Assembly (NCBI GenBank): GCA_945860955.1
Contig: CAMATH010000010.1
Location: 1-64,000, forward strand
Direction: 5' to 3'
DNA length: 64,000 bases
Origin: Planctomicrobium piriforme
Lineage (GTDB): Bacteria > Planctomycetota > Planctomycetia > Planctomycetales > Planctomycetaceae
Of the stretch, positions 1-8,850 are shown piece after piece (within the stretch, counting starts at the first letter, position 1; each line of letters opens with the position of its first letter). The notes under the pieces were generated by a model that saw only the letters and a program-made list of their open reading frames with translations, ran no database searches and was not told where the DNA came from. Position numbers and translations under genes: made by a program.

Positions 1-303
1 CTCCGCCGCGACTCGCGCGGCAATCGCATTCTGCGGGAACAACTCGCCCCGCTGGTCGCCGAACGGAGCCGGCACTTTCAGAAAACGGTCGAACGGCCGC
101 TCGATGACCGGGTGATGGAGACGCTGCGGGAGTGGTCGGAATCGGACGATCGGGTTCGCCGCCAGTGGGCGCTGGTGATGCAATACCGCTACCTCGACGG
201 CATGCCCTACGCGGAAATCGCCCACATGCTCGGCATTTCGGAAGGAACGGTGCAACAACGCCGCTCGGCGGCGATTGAGTGGTTGCGGGAGAATTTGAAG
301 TAG
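1..303 (+). CDS. RNA polymerase sigma factor, sigma-70/ECF family, C-terminal part
   Basis: The frame is open from the first base of the window to a TAG stop, so the gene begins upstream and only about 100 C-terminal residues are visible. The last 40 residues form a sigma region 4 helix-turn-helix: RYLDGMPYAEIAHMLGISEG is followed by TVQQRRSAAIEWLREN, the usual DNA-recognition helix pattern for the -35 element. Region 2, which would distinguish ECF from other small sigma-70 factors, is outside the window. Planctomycete genomes carry many such factors, often near Ser/Thr kinases, and a kinase gene follows here, but the 640-bp spacer argues against one operon. Confidence 0.8.
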   Translation, partial: LRRDSRGNRILREQLAPLVAERSRHFQKTVERPLDDRVMETLREWSESDDRVRRQWALVMQYRYLDGMPYAEIAHMLGISEGTVQQRRSAAIEWLRENLK

Positions 304-351
304 CACACGTTGTCGCGTCCCCCGACGTGTGGTGGCAAGGAAACGCTCGAT

Positions 352-427
352 GGGAGGGCGAAGCTCCTGTTGAGCCGCCAGTGTGCGATCGCATTCCGAA
401 AACCGTCCTCCGGGGCGCAATCGACCC
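352..427 (+). repeat. Dispersed repeat family A, copy 1
   Basis: The core GGGAGGGCGAAGCTCCTGTT continues into GAGCCGCCAGTGTGC and then a looser tail ending near TCGACCC. Four further copies lie at 518, 631, 4036 and 4211. It is intergenic. Spurious ORFs through it produce EGEAPAEP-like or GSAGASPS-like peptides, which are not real proteins. Confidence 0.8.
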
Positions 428-517
428 GAACTCGGCGGGCTGTACCACAAATCCGTTGCGGCGAACCCAATGTGTCTGCCCCGATAAAACGCGAGGACGG
501 GAAGCAATCCGGGTCAC

Positions 518-591
518 GGGAGGGCGAACGTCCTCGTGAGCCGCCAGTGTGCCAGCGCATGCCAGAAACCCTCCTCCGGGCAGCGCTCGAC
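518..591 (+). repeat. Dispersed repeat family A, copy 2
   Basis: Same core as the copy at 352, with AACGTCCTCGTGAGCC in the middle and a tail containing CCTCCGGGCAGCGCTCGA. It faces the inverted copy at 631-702, so the pair could fold as a large stem-loop. Confidence 0.8.
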
Positions 592-630
592 AACCAACCG
601 AACCGTCTCGCCAGCCTTCAATCAACGTCG

Positions 631-702
631 TCGGCGGCCCAGATACGCGTTCGGGCCGCCGCAAGTCCAGCGGCGGTTCACGAGGACGTTTGCCCTCCCG
701 TG
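631..702 (-). repeat. Dispersed repeat family A, copy 3 (inverted)
   Basis: On the minus strand the core reads CACGGGAGGGCAAACGTCCT and continues CGTGAACCGCCG. Its distal part, CGGCCCGAACGCGTATCTGG on the minus strand, differs from copies 1 and 2 but matches the block at 4126-4166, so two sub-modules are being combined. Confidence 0.7.
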
Positions 703-946
703 AATTCGACGGCCTTCCAGACACGCGTTCTGGCGGGTGGTTGCACAATGGATGTCGTCGTGTGTCCCATGCGCCCCGCCACACGGCCGCGCGGGAACGA
801 TCACGCCGGAGCGTTTGACCGCGTGTCGCGTGGATTCAAATCCACGCCACGCTCCAATTTCCCGCCCGTCCCCGATTTTGTTTAGAATTCCCCCCGCCGA
901 GGTTCGTTCGTTTCGCGTCCATCGAATTTCGTCCCGCGAGCTTCCC

Positions 947-3904
947 ATGATTATTCCCCCCTCCAGTTCCGAACCTCCCAATCTGCATGCCGGCCTCGGT
1001 GCCGACGACGCCGGGCGGCGTTTGTTGTGGCCGGGGACGATCGCGGAACTTGAAAATCGTGGGTATCGACTCCAAGGCGAAATCTCCCACGGGGCCACCG
1101 CCGTCGTCCATCTGGCGAAAGAGGAATCGACCGGCCGAAAGGTCGCCGCCAAAGTCTGCTTCGACCCCGGCGATGGCCTGGCGCTCGATCTGTTCGAACG
1201 CGAACGGCAGATTCTCGCGTCAGACAACGTGCCGCACGATGTTCTGCCGCACTATTACACCGGCGTCGAACGGCCCGGCCCACCCCGCCCGGGTGCCGAC
1301 CCGTGTCAGTCGTTTTTGGTGATGGAATTCATCGACGGCCGCAAACTCCCCGACTACATCGCCGAGTCGCGCGATTTTCCGCTCGTCGACAAAGTTCGGC
1401 TGCTGGCGCGATTCGCGCGGTGCGTGCAACGGCTGCACGATTCCAACCTCATTCACGGCGATTTGTCCCCCAACAACATTCTGGTCCAAAAGGGAGATCG
1501 CATTCGCCTGATCGACATGGGTCAGGGAGGTGAACTGGCCGAGGGGTACCAGTCGCTGCGCTCGGTCTCGGGACGGGCGGGGACGGACGGCTTTTCGCCA
1601 TCCGGGCTGCTCGCGCGCAAACAAAAACCCGGCCGGCCAAGCGACATTCGGCAACTGGTCGCCGTCGCGTACCACACGTTCACCGGCCACTCGCCGGGTT
1701 CGGATACCGAAGATTCGGGAAAAGCCCGGCGGACCGCCGAACTTGACCAGGCGGGGTTGCCGCCGGCACTCGTCCGGTACATTTTGAAAGGGCTGCGCGA
1801 TCGCAATTCGCGACTCGATGACAACGCCCCCGACCCCCGGCTCTATGCGACCGCCGGGAAGTTCGCCGACGATCTCGAAGGCTGGTGCGCGGCTCGCGAA
1901 AACCGCCAGAAGCGGTGGCGGGTCACCGTGCTGGTGGCGGTGATGGTCGCACCGGCGCTGGGGCTGGCGGGTTATTTCTGGAACCAGTCGGAAGTCGCCC
2001 GTCAGGCGTATGAAAGCCGGCAGGTCGAGGAACTGGTCGACCAGTCCGACCGGCTCGCCAACGCGTCGCACCCGGCGGTGAAGTCGCTGCTCGACACCAG
2101 TCTCGAAGAGAAGCGAGCCGAGGAACACGCCCGGCGGACCGGAAACCCAACCGAGGCCAAACGGCACCTGGTGGCGCGTCGTGAACTGTTGCGGCGGGCG
2201 ATTCGGACCAGTGAAGAGCTGCTGCGGTGTCAGCCGTTGCGGGAGCATCTGACGACCGTCTTGACCAAATCCCCCTGGACGATGTCGGCTCCCAAGATCG
2301 CGCGTTCGGTCGAGTCGCTACGAACGATGAGCGAAGAGATCCGGCTGCTGTTGGAACAGGGACAGACCGACGAGGCGCTGGAAAAGCTCGCCCGGTTTCA
2401 TCGCCAGCTCGCCGAGACTGCGGATGAAAACACGGCCGCTCGAGTCGCCGCCGACTCGCGGGACGGGTACGAGCGGTTGAAGAAACAGATTCCCGAGCGA
2501 CTGCAATCGCATGCCGGACTCGCCTCGATCACCACCGACTTCGCACGGGCGGAACAGACCTGGACGGCGGGAGAATGGGACGCGGCGACGTTGTCGTTTG
2601 GGCAGTTGCAGCAAACGCTCGATGGGTGGCTGAAAGAGAACGCGAACGCGGAGGAACTTGCGGCGTTGCAACAGGCGTCGGTGGAGTCGATTGAGCGGTT
2701 GGAGCGCGAGAAGGGGGAATTTCGAGCGGAGATTGCCCAGCAGAAAACGCGGATTGGCGCGTTGCAAACGCAAATCACCGAATTTACCGCCGACGCGCTC
2801 AAGAAACAGCAGCAACTTGAAGCGAAGCAGACGGAACTTGAGAACAAACTGACTGCGGAAACGAAGCAGCGGACGACGGCGGAGGGGGAACGGGATCTGG
2901 CGCACACGGAGAATGGAAAACTCATGCAGCAGTTGACGTCTACGTCAACGGAACGGGACGAGGCCAAGGCGGAACTGAAAACCCAGAAGCAACTCGTTGC
3001 GGCGGCTGACGATGACGTCGAGAAATGGAAGAAACACGCCGAAGCGAGTGCGAAGCTGCTCAAGGAGCTGCAGGCGCCGAAGATTCCGACACCCCCAAGG
3101 CCGCGGCCGCGTGTTGATACCGGAACGGCGAGTATGCAAATCACGGAAGGGAAGCAGGCGGAGGAACGGTTGGTGTTGACCCTGAATGACGTGGAATTCG
3201 CGTTTCGGTGGTGTCCACCCGGTCGATTCAAAATGGGAAGTCCGAAGAGCGAAACCGGGCGTTACAACGACGAAGATCAGGTCGATGTCACGTTGAGTCA
3301 CGGCTTCTGGATGCTGGAGACCGAGGTCACCCAGAAAATGTGGATCGCGGTCATGGGAACCGCCAAGGCCGCTAAGTGGACGGAGGAATATGGGAAAGGA
3401 GACAACTACCCTGCCTACTACATCGATTGGACGGAAGCCAAGAAATTCTGCGAGACGCTGACCGAGCAGATGCGGAAGGCGGGCGTGGTCCCCAGCGGGT
3501 GGAAGCTCGATTTGCCGAATGAAGCGCAATGGGAGTATGCCTGCCGGGCGGGAGGAACAGGGCGATTCTGTTTCGTCGACGACGAGAAGCTGCTGGGCGA
3601 GTACGCGTGGTACAGCGCGAATGCTGGAAACACGAATCATCCGGTCGGGACGAAACAAGCCAACGCCTGGGGTTTGTTCGATCTCCACGGGTCAGTCTAC
3701 GAATGGACCGATTCGTGGTACGACAAAACGCTGAAGGCTGGCACGGACCCGCGTGGCCCTGCAGCCGGCTCGCTCAGCGTGAACCGCGGGGGCGGTGCCT
3801 GGAGCGACGCGTCGTACTGCCGTTCGTCCCACCGCGGCGGAAACGTCCCGTCCTGGTCCAACGGCTTCTTGGGCTTCCGCCTGCTTGCAGTTCCGGTCCG
3901 CTGA
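947..3904 (+). CDS. Ser/Thr protein kinase with coiled coil and C-terminal FGE/sulfatase-modifying-factor-like domain
   Basis: 985 residues from the ATG at 947. An in-frame ATG at 737 would add 70 residues encoded by repeat-rich spacer, so I reject it. Residues 40-310 are a protein kinase domain: Gly-rich loop ISHGATAVVH, Lys69 in VAAKV, catalytic loop HGDLSPNN (His170-Gly-Asp172 instead of HRD) and DMG at 190-192 instead of DFG. A membrane helix follows at about 324-345, then a long helical or coiled-coil region to about 700. From about 745 to the end is a formylglycine-generating-enzyme-like domain (CPPGRFKMGSP, LPNEAQWEYACRAGG, NRGGGAW, GFLGFRL). The kinase is probably cytosolic and the C-terminal domain external. 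Such FGE-like domains often act as non-catalytic ligand-binding C-type-lectin folds. Activity and substrates are unknown. Confidence 0.88.
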   Translation: MIIPPSSSEPPNLHAGLGADDAGRRLLWPGTIAELENRGYRLQGEISHGATAVVHLAKEESTGRKVAAKVCFDPGDGLALDLFERERQILASDNVPHDVLPHYYTGVERPGPPRPGADPCQSFLVMEFIDGRKLPDYIAESRDFPLVDKVRLLARFARCVQRLHDSNLIHGDLSPNNILVQKGDRIRLIDMGQGGELAEGYQSLRSVSGRAGTDGFSPSGLLARKQKPGRPSDIRQLVAVAYHTFTGHSPGSDTEDSGKARRTAELDQAGLPPALVRYILKGLRDRNSRLDDNAPDPRLYATAGKFADDLEGWCAARENRQKRWRVTVLVAVMVAPALGLAGYFWNQSEVARQAYESRQVEELVDQSDRLANASHPAVKSLLDTSLEEKRAEEHARRTGNPTEAKRHLVARRELLRRAIRTSEELLRCQPLREHLTTVLTKSPWTMSAPKIARSVESLRTMSEEIRLLLEQGQTDEALEKLARFHRQLAETADENTAARVAADSRDGYERLKKQIPERLQSHAGLASITTDFARAEQTWTAGEWDAATLSFGQLQQTLDGWLKENANAEELAALQQASVESIERLEREKGEFRAEIAQQKTRIGALQTQITEFTADALKKQQQLEAKQTELENKLTAETKQRTTAEGERDLAHTENGKLMQQLTSTSTERDEAKAELKTQKQLVAAADDDVEKWKKHAEASAKLLKELQAPKIPTPPRPRPRVDTGTASMQITEGKQAEERLVLTLNDVEFAFRWCPPGRFKMGSPKSETGRYNDEDQVDVTLSHGFWMLETEVTQKMWIAVMGTAKAAKWTEEYGKGDNYPAYYIDWTEAKKFCETLTEQMRKAGVVPSGWKLDLPNEAQWEYACRAGGTGRFCFVDDEKLLGEYAWYSANAGNTNHPVGTKQANAWGLFDLHGSVYEWTDSWYDKTLKAGTDPRGPAAGSLSVNRGGGAWSDASYCRSSHRGGNVPSWSNGFLGFRLLAVPVR

Positions 3905-3914
3905 GCCATGGACT

Positions 3915-3960
3915 GCGGGATCTCGATCCCGCCTTTCGTTCTTCCTCACAAGACCTCGCA
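3915..3960 (+). repeat. Repeat family B, copy 1: hairpin plus 37-bp direct repeat
   Basis: A 7-bp hairpin (GCGGGAT, loop CTCG, ATCCCGC, 3915-3932) lies 11 bases after the kinase stop. It overlaps a 37-bp block (3924-3960) that recurs at 4505-4541 with 33 of 37 matches. The hairpin with its pyrimidine-rich tail could also terminate the kinase transcript. Confidence 0.65.
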
Positions 3961-4035
3961 GCAAGCAGAGTCGGCTCCCTGCCGACGCGGTCTCGGTCGC
4001 AGGGCACGATAGGTTGTGTCGAGGAACAGCGTCAC

Positions 4036-4111
4036 GGGAGGGCGAAGCTCCTGCTGAGCCGCCGATGTGCTTTCGAGCGCCATACGACGTTCTCCGGGCA
4101 GCCATCGACCC
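4036..4111 (+). repeat. Dispersed repeat family A, copy 4
   Basis: Core GGGAGGGCGAAGCTCCTGCT, then GAGCCGCCGATGTGC and a tail with TCTCCGGGCAGCCATCGACC. It faces an inverted copy at 4211-4285, the same arrangement as at 518/631. Confidence 0.8.
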
Positions 4112-4125
4112 ACGTTCTCTCGAAA

Positions 4126-4166
4126 GCCGCCGCTGGATTTGCGGTGGTCCGAACGCGTGCTTGGAG
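4126..4166 (+). repeat. Repeat family A sub-module
   Basis: CCGCTGGATTTGCGGTGGTC continues CGAACGCGTGCTTGG. The same block occurs in inverted orientation at 631-676 as the distal half of copy 3. Confidence 0.6.
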
Positions 4167-4210
4167 TGTTCATGACATCGGATTCACTTCGGCAACACGG
4201 TTTGGTCGGG

Positions 4211-4285
4211 TGCCGAGCGCTGCCCAGATGGCGGTGCTTGGCGGTTGATCGCACACTGGCGGCTCACGAGGACGTTCGCCCTCCC
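4211..4285 (-). repeat. Dispersed repeat family A, copy 5 (inverted)
   Basis: The reverse complement of 4251-4285 matches the 35-base core of copy 2 exactly. The extension to 4211 shares GGGCAGCGCTCG with copy 2. Confidence 0.8.
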
Positions 4286-4475
4286 GTCGCGTCGGATTTT
4301 GTCCCGTCACGTGGTTTGGTTGGCGGTGACGCATGGGTTCCCGCGACCCGCGAATATCCAAGTTCCTTAAGAGGCGGTCGTTCCAACGCGGCTCAACGGC
4401 ACATCGAGCGGCGATCGAAAACTTCGGCCGAAAGTCGTCTCTGCCTGTCGGCTGTCGATGTCGGATGAAGGAAAG

Positions 4476-4541
4476 GCGGGGACAAGGCCCCGCACTCCAA
4501 GGCGCGATCCGGCTTTTCGTTCTACCTCACAAAACCTCGCA
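4476..4541 (+). repeat. Repeat family B, copy 2: hairpin plus 37-bp direct repeat
   Basis: A hairpin GCGGGG/CCCCGC (4476-4493) precedes the second copy (4505-4541) of the 37-bp block found after the kinase gene. The msrA-like coding sequence begins exactly at its end, so this is the junction where the gene was cut. Confidence 0.65.
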
Positions 4542-4952
4542 TCGGTGTGCGGTGGGGACACCCAGCACGCCGGGGTGATTCGGACCATCTACGACCCGGC
4601 GGTGATTTCGTTCGACACGCTGCTCGACCTGATTTTCGACGCTCACGACCCGACGCAACTCAATCGCCAGGGAAACGACATGGGAACCCAATACCGATCG
4701 GCGGTGTTCTACGCGGATAATGCTCAAAAAGCGGTCGTCGAAGCCAAGATCGCGGCCTTGAACGCGTCGGGAAAGTACCGGAAACCGATCGTCACCACGC
4801 TCGAACCGTTGACCGTGGTCTACGCTGCCGATGCGTACCACCAAGACGACGCCCGCCACAACCCGACACAGCCCTACATTCAGGGACACGCGATTCCCAA
4901 CTCTTGCCAGTTCCGAGTGCGACACCCGGAGTTTTTTTCGCCGCAGGGGTGA
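4542..4952 (+). pseudogene. msrA: Peptide methionine sulfoxide reductase A, 5'-truncated relic
   Basis: The frame encodes the C-terminal two thirds of MsrA: VCGGDTQHAGVIRTIYDP, then HDPTQLNRQGNDMGTQYRS, AVFY, and the YHQDDARHNPTQPYI end. MsrA reduces methionine-S-sulfoxide using a Cys in a GCFWG motif near the N-terminus. That motif and about 50 preceding residues are absent. Upstream sequence in all frames is repeat DNA, with family B copy 2 abutting the first recognisable MsrA residue. The extra tail after PYIQ (GHAIPNSCQ onward) is not typical and suggests a changed 3' end too. An open frame extends back to 4458, but the product could not be an active reductase. Most likely a gene remnant left by recombination between repeats. 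Confidence 0.85.
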
Positions 4953-5038
4953 ATGGACGGTCGTGGTCCGTGAATTTCGCCGGTACGCCGTCCCCCTCAA
5001 CCGTCGCAAAAATCGTGGTGTTCCTTACCAAACCGAAA

Positions 5039-5073
5039 GCCCCGCCGACAAAAATTGTCGGCGGGGCCTTTTT
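5039..5073. terminator. Intrinsic terminator, 12-bp stem
   Basis: Perfect stem GCCCCGCCGACA / TGTCGGCGGGGC with a 5-base loop. The plus strand continues CCTTTTT. It sits between the msrA relic and the 3' end of the minus-strand PEP-CTERM gene, so it most likely ends that gene's transcript; on that strand the tail is CTTTCGG, which is weaker. Confidence 0.8.
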
Positions 5074-5141
5074 CATTCAGCAGAGCGCGGGAAGCTCAAG
5101 CAGCGTCACCCGCGACATGACGGACCTCAGAGTCGTAACGA

Positions 5142-6797
5142 TCAGGACTTCCGGTTGCGACGTGCGGCGATCACCAAGCCGATGGCACCCAGACCGAGCA
5201 GGGCGATCGAACTCGGTTCGGGAACCGCTTGCGGAACGTACATGGCGAACAACTGCCCGCCCTGAACGAGTTCGCCGGTGATGGAATAGTGGGCTTGAGC
5301 TGACGCCAGGAACCAACCTTTACCCAGGAAGTCGGCCGGGATGATTCCCGAAGCCTCTTCGTCGCGGTTGAACGGCGCCGTGGCCAGAATTCCGGTTCCC
5401 AGATTCGCAGAGACAGGGTTGCCGTCGCCGAATCGAGCGACGTCGAACTTCGCCAGTTCCAGAAAGTCGTCTCCGGCAACGTCGTAGATCCAGGTCTTGC
5501 CTGACCGAGCCGTATTCCCGAGGTCTTCCTGCAACAGCAGGCGGGTCATGCCATTTCCGACGTCGACGGCCGTCATGTTGTCAAACATTTCGTAGCCTTC
5601 GGTGCCATCGGTCAACGCCGAAATCGTCCCGCCCAGGGTCGGGTCGGTGATGTCGTTGTAGGTCAATTGCCAAATCTGGCTGCGACCACCTGCCGGCGTC
5701 AGCCTGTCTGTTGTGACGAAGTAGAACACATTGGCGTTGTTCGGATCCCAAACGCCATCTTCGACGCGGCGAAATTCGGTGATCTGGTTGGCAATCGACG
5801 CGTTTTCAAGCGCCACCCCGTTGACATCTTCGGAAACGTCGATGGCGCTGTTCATATTGAACAGAGAAAACGCGTCGCCGTTCACGATCTGGTCTTCGTT
5901 GATTCGGTCCGCGACCTTGATTCCGTACAGCGTTCCGTTCGTCAGACCGGCCCGCTGGACGGCGTCACCCGTGTTGGTCTTCGTACCCACATACGTATAG
6001 AGCTGGCTGGGGCCTTCGTTGTTGCCGACGAATCCACCAGAAATCTCTGAATTGAACTGCCTGGACGCGTCGTCGAGACCCATCACGACGGTTTTGTCTT
6101 GTGCGAAAGGGCTCGCAACGATGTTTTCGAAGGCGATATCACCGAGTTCGGCGAGTTCCGTCGCGCGACCCGCGTTCGAGCCGTCAACCTCAACGGCAAA
6201 CCCTCGTCCGTACCGGGAACCGAAAGCGGTGCTTGCTTCTTCGCCGGTCGTGTAGAGGCGAATCTGAGTTCCCATTCCGGTGCTGGCGTTGTAATACGCC
6301 GACTGTTCCGCAAGGTCGGACGAGCAGAATCGATCGAATGCGGAGGTCTGGTCGACGAACGAATCGGTCGCGGTATTCCACAACCGGACGTTCTGAATCA
6401 GGTCGGCACCCCCGACCACGGACAGATCGGACTTGTTGATCACCCATTTGGAAACGAACGAACCGATGCTGCCGTGATCTCGGGTAATGCCGGCGGTCGC
6501 CCCCGCCTCATGACTCGCAAGCAAAGTGAACGTTCCATCCCCATTGTCGAACGCCCCCAGACCGTCGGGCAGGCCGACCAGGCGGTACGAGCCACCGCCG
6601 ATCTTATCGTAGACTTCGTTAGGAGTCGTCGTGCCGTTCCCGTTGCTGATGATCGACTTGGTGATCACCCCCGGTGCGACAGGTACGACGTAGGGTGTCT
6701 GCGACGTACTCGGTCCCTGAACCTGGGCTGACGCGACGTTCGCGAGCGCGAACATGACGGCGGAGGCCGCCAAAACACGAAAATGGGTCTTGACCAT
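5142..6797 (-). CDS. Secreted PEP-CTERM protein, PhoX/phytase-like propeller (tentative)
   Basis: 551 residues from the ATG at 6797, which starts a clear signal peptide (MVKTHFRVLAASAVMFALAN, cleavage near ASAQ). The frame stays open to 7502, but the extra 235 residues are low-quality and would bury the signal, so I reject them. The C-terminus is a PEP-CTERM sorting signal: VPEPSS, a hydrophobic helix, and a basic RRNRKS end, about residues 525-551. That signal is recognised by an exosortase, which is not in this window. The body has SHEAGATAGITRDHGSIG, GTQIRLYTTGEEA and similar elements that remind me of PhoX/DUF839 or phytase-like beta-propellers. This is a weak family call. It is probably an extracellular or envelope protein. 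Confidence 0.85.
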   Translation of the reverse strand: MVKTHFRVLAASAVMFALANVASAQVQGPSTSQTPYVVPVAPGVITKSIISNGNGTTTPNEVYDKIGGGSYRLVGLPDGLGAFDNGDGTFTLLASHEAGATAGITRDHGSIGSFVSKWVINKSDLSVVGGADLIQNVRLWNTATDSFVDQTSAFDRFCSSDLAEQSAYYNASTGMGTQIRLYTTGEEASTAFGSRYGRGFAVEVDGSNAGRATELAELGDIAFENIVASPFAQDKTVVMGLDDASRQFNSEISGGFVGNNEGPSQLYTYVGTKTNTGDAVQRAGLTNGTLYGIKVADRINEDQIVNGDAFSLFNMNSAIDVSEDVNGVALENASIANQITEFRRVEDGVWDPNNANVFYFVTTDRLTPAGGRSQIWQLTYNDITDPTLGGTISALTDGTEGYEMFDNMTAVDVGNGMTRLLLQEDLGNTARSGKTWIYDVAGDDFLELAKFDVARFGDGNPVSANLGTGILATAPFNRDEEASGIIPADFLGKGWFLASAQAHYSITGELVQGGQLFAMYVPQAVPEPSSIALLGLGAIGLVIAARRNRKS

Positions 6798-7343
6798 GAC
6801 GCTTCCAACACTCCTGGCACGTGAAACAAAAGGGGGTGCGGACCGCCGGCTCCATGCCGCAGTCTCGCGAGCGGGATAGACCCCCCGCGAGAAGGGGTGT
6901 TGTTCAATTCGCGAAGATTCCGCGAACTGCCTCTGGCAAGGAGGCTCCCGTCCGTCGTTACCCCGAAAGTCCCCGGCAGTGAATCTTGTAATTTTTTTGG
7001 GCGCATCCTGAACAGCGAAGATCCCCACCCTTCGCCCGAAGGTACCCCGGCAGGGGGGGAAACCGGGGCAGCAATCCGGGGAGGGCCACCCATCATCCAT
7101 CCGCATTGGGGAGTCGTTGTCGAAAGCCGGGGCGAATCGATGCGGGGTCAGTGAATGACACGGCGCGATTTCGCTCCGGAGTCGCAGGCGTCGCTGACGG
7201 GCACCGCCTTCACGAAAACCGTCCATCCGATCGAACGGGCCGGGTCGATGTCGTCTCCGCCGCTGGCAGCGCTTCCGGAGATGGGATAGCATTGGGGGTA
7301 GCGAGAGTCGAATCCTGCAACGAGTCCACCAACGTCGAAGAGA
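6798..7343. other. Gene-free divergent region
   Basis: This separates the PEP-CTERM gene from the DUF1501 gene. Short ORFs on both strands overlap each other and resemble nothing I know. The G-run stretch around 7045-7090 is unremarkable. I found no sigma-54 site, riboswitch or terminator; both genes must have their promoters here. Confidence 0.5.
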
Positions 7344-8756
7344 ATGATGTACCGTCGTGATGCGATGCTTCGGTTGGGGACAGCCGCCTGTGGCGCGCTG
7401 TCGTTGCCCCAATTGCTGGACACGGAACGGACGGCGGTCGCGAATTCGCCGGCGAAACCAAAGGCGCGGTCGTGCATCTTTCTGTTCATGTGGGGGGGCC
7501 AACCACAGCAGGACATGTGGGATCTAAAGCCCAACGCCCCGGTCGGAATTCGCAGCCGATTCGAACCGATTCAAACATCCAATCCCGGTGTTCTGTTCAG
7601 CGATCAGATGCCGGGGATCGCCACCCAGGCGGACAAACTCGCGATCATCCGGTCGTTGAATCACACCACCACCGACCATGGAGTATCGGTTTATCACGCG
7701 CTGACCGGTCGGGCGATGTCTCCGCCACGCACATTCCCGGCGAATGGGAGGCGTCGGACCGATTTTCCTTCAGTCGGGTCGATGTTCTCCTATTTAGGGG
7801 AAAAGTCCGCGATCCCCGCGAGCTTCACTATTCCCCGCCCTGTCGCACACGACGGCCTACGCTACGCGGGGACACACGCCGGCTTTCTGGGATCGCTGCA
7901 TGATTCGGTCGAGCTGGGTCAGGTTTACAACCATGTGGAGGTGGGACCGCGCCCCGAGTCGGCGCAATCGACATTTCGACTCTCTCTGCCCGACGACATG
8001 TCGACCACCCGGCTCCTGGCGCGACGGGGACTCTTGAATCTGCTCGAAACGCAAGACCGCGCGCTGCAGCGGAACCCGGGAACGACCACCTTCGACAGCG
8101 TTCACGAAGACGCGTGGCGGCTGTTGAATTCCCCCGCCGTGAAAAACGCCCTCGACCTTGAGCAGGAATCGCCGGCCGTCCGCGATCGCTACGGGCGGAG
8201 TGAATATGGAGAGAGTTTTCTGACGGCGCGACGGCTGGTTGAAGCGGGAGTGCGGCTGGTGAACGTCAACTGGATGTTCATCACGCCGGCGGCCAAGGTG
8301 TACAACGTCTGGGACGTGCATGGGGGACTGGGGGATCTGGAACATGGTGCCACGGGCTATGGCATGCTGACCGCACATTATTGTCTGCCCGCGTTTGATC
8401 AGGCGTTTTCGGCTCTGCTGGAAGACCTGGGCGGACGCGGGATGTTGGACGAAACGCTGGTCGCGTGTGCCGGTGAATTTGGTCGCACGCCGCAGATCAA
8501 TGGCAACAACGGTCGCGACCATTGGCCGTACTGCTACTCAGCGGTCCTGGCGGGAGCGGGTGTACGGGGAGGCGCGGTCTACGGAGCCAGCGACAAGCAC
8601 GCGGCGTACGTCAAAGAAAACCCGGCGACCCCGGGGGACTATCTGGCGACAGTCTGCCAAGCATGCGGACTCGACCCGGACCGAGAGATTTATGACCTGG
8701 AGGGGCGGCCCTACAAGATCTGTGACGGGACGCCGATCGAAGCGGTGTTGACTTAA
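7344..8756 (+). CDS. DUF1501 domain protein
   Basis: 470 residues. The N-terminus (MYRRDAMLRLGTAACGALSL) resembles a twin-arginine-type export signal. The body is a DUF1501 protein of the alkaline-phosphatase/sulfatase-like superfamily: CIFLFMWGGQPQQDMWDLKP near the start, SLNHTTTDHGVSVYHALTGR, and late CAGEFGRTPQINGNNGRDHW. The C-terminus YDLEGRPYKICDGTPIEAVL is typical of the family. These proteins are abundant in planctomycetes, usually beside DUF1549/DUF1553 genes, and their reaction is unknown. Here the gene stands alone. Two other members occur in the window. Confidence 0.9.
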   Translation: MMYRRDAMLRLGTAACGALSLPQLLDTERTAVANSPAKPKARSCIFLFMWGGQPQQDMWDLKPNAPVGIRSRFEPIQTSNPGVLFSDQMPGIATQADKLAIIRSLNHTTTDHGVSVYHALTGRAMSPPRTFPANGRRRTDFPSVGSMFSYLGEKSAIPASFTIPRPVAHDGLRYAGTHAGFLGSLHDSVELGQVYNHVEVGPRPESAQSTFRLSLPDDMSTTRLLARRGLLNLLETQDRALQRNPGTTTFDSVHEDAWRLLNSPAVKNALDLEQESPAVRDRYGRSEYGESFLTARRLVEAGVRLVNVNWMFITPAAKVYNVWDVHGGLGDLEHGATGYGMLTAHYCLPAFDQAFSALLEDLGGRGMLDETLVACAGEFGRTPQINGNNGRDHWPYCYSAVLAGAGVRGGAVYGASDKHAAYVKENPATPGDYLATVCQACGLDPDREIYDLEGRPYKICDGTPIEAVLT

Positions 8757-8850
8757 TGGCTGACAAAGTTGCCGTGCACTAACAGGATTGTGGTTCGCAA
8801 CAGCGCGTGCCGCTTCGACGTCATCAAACGTACCGGCAAGTGCTGGCGAA

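Larger units (their letters stand above)
304..946. other. Gene-free spacer filled with repeats
   Basis: Apart from three family A copies and an imperfect palindrome near 718-740 (CCAGA...TCTGG), I see no gene here. The short overlapping ORFs in several frames are compositional. The promoter of the kinase gene must lie here, but I cannot point to a convincing -35/-10 pair. Confidence 0.6.

Noticed and set aside
310-885. Several 60-190-codon frames over the family A repeats
   Set aside because: The peptides (EGERPREP, GSAGASPS types) are translations of the DNA repeat in different frames and recur wherever the repeat lies.
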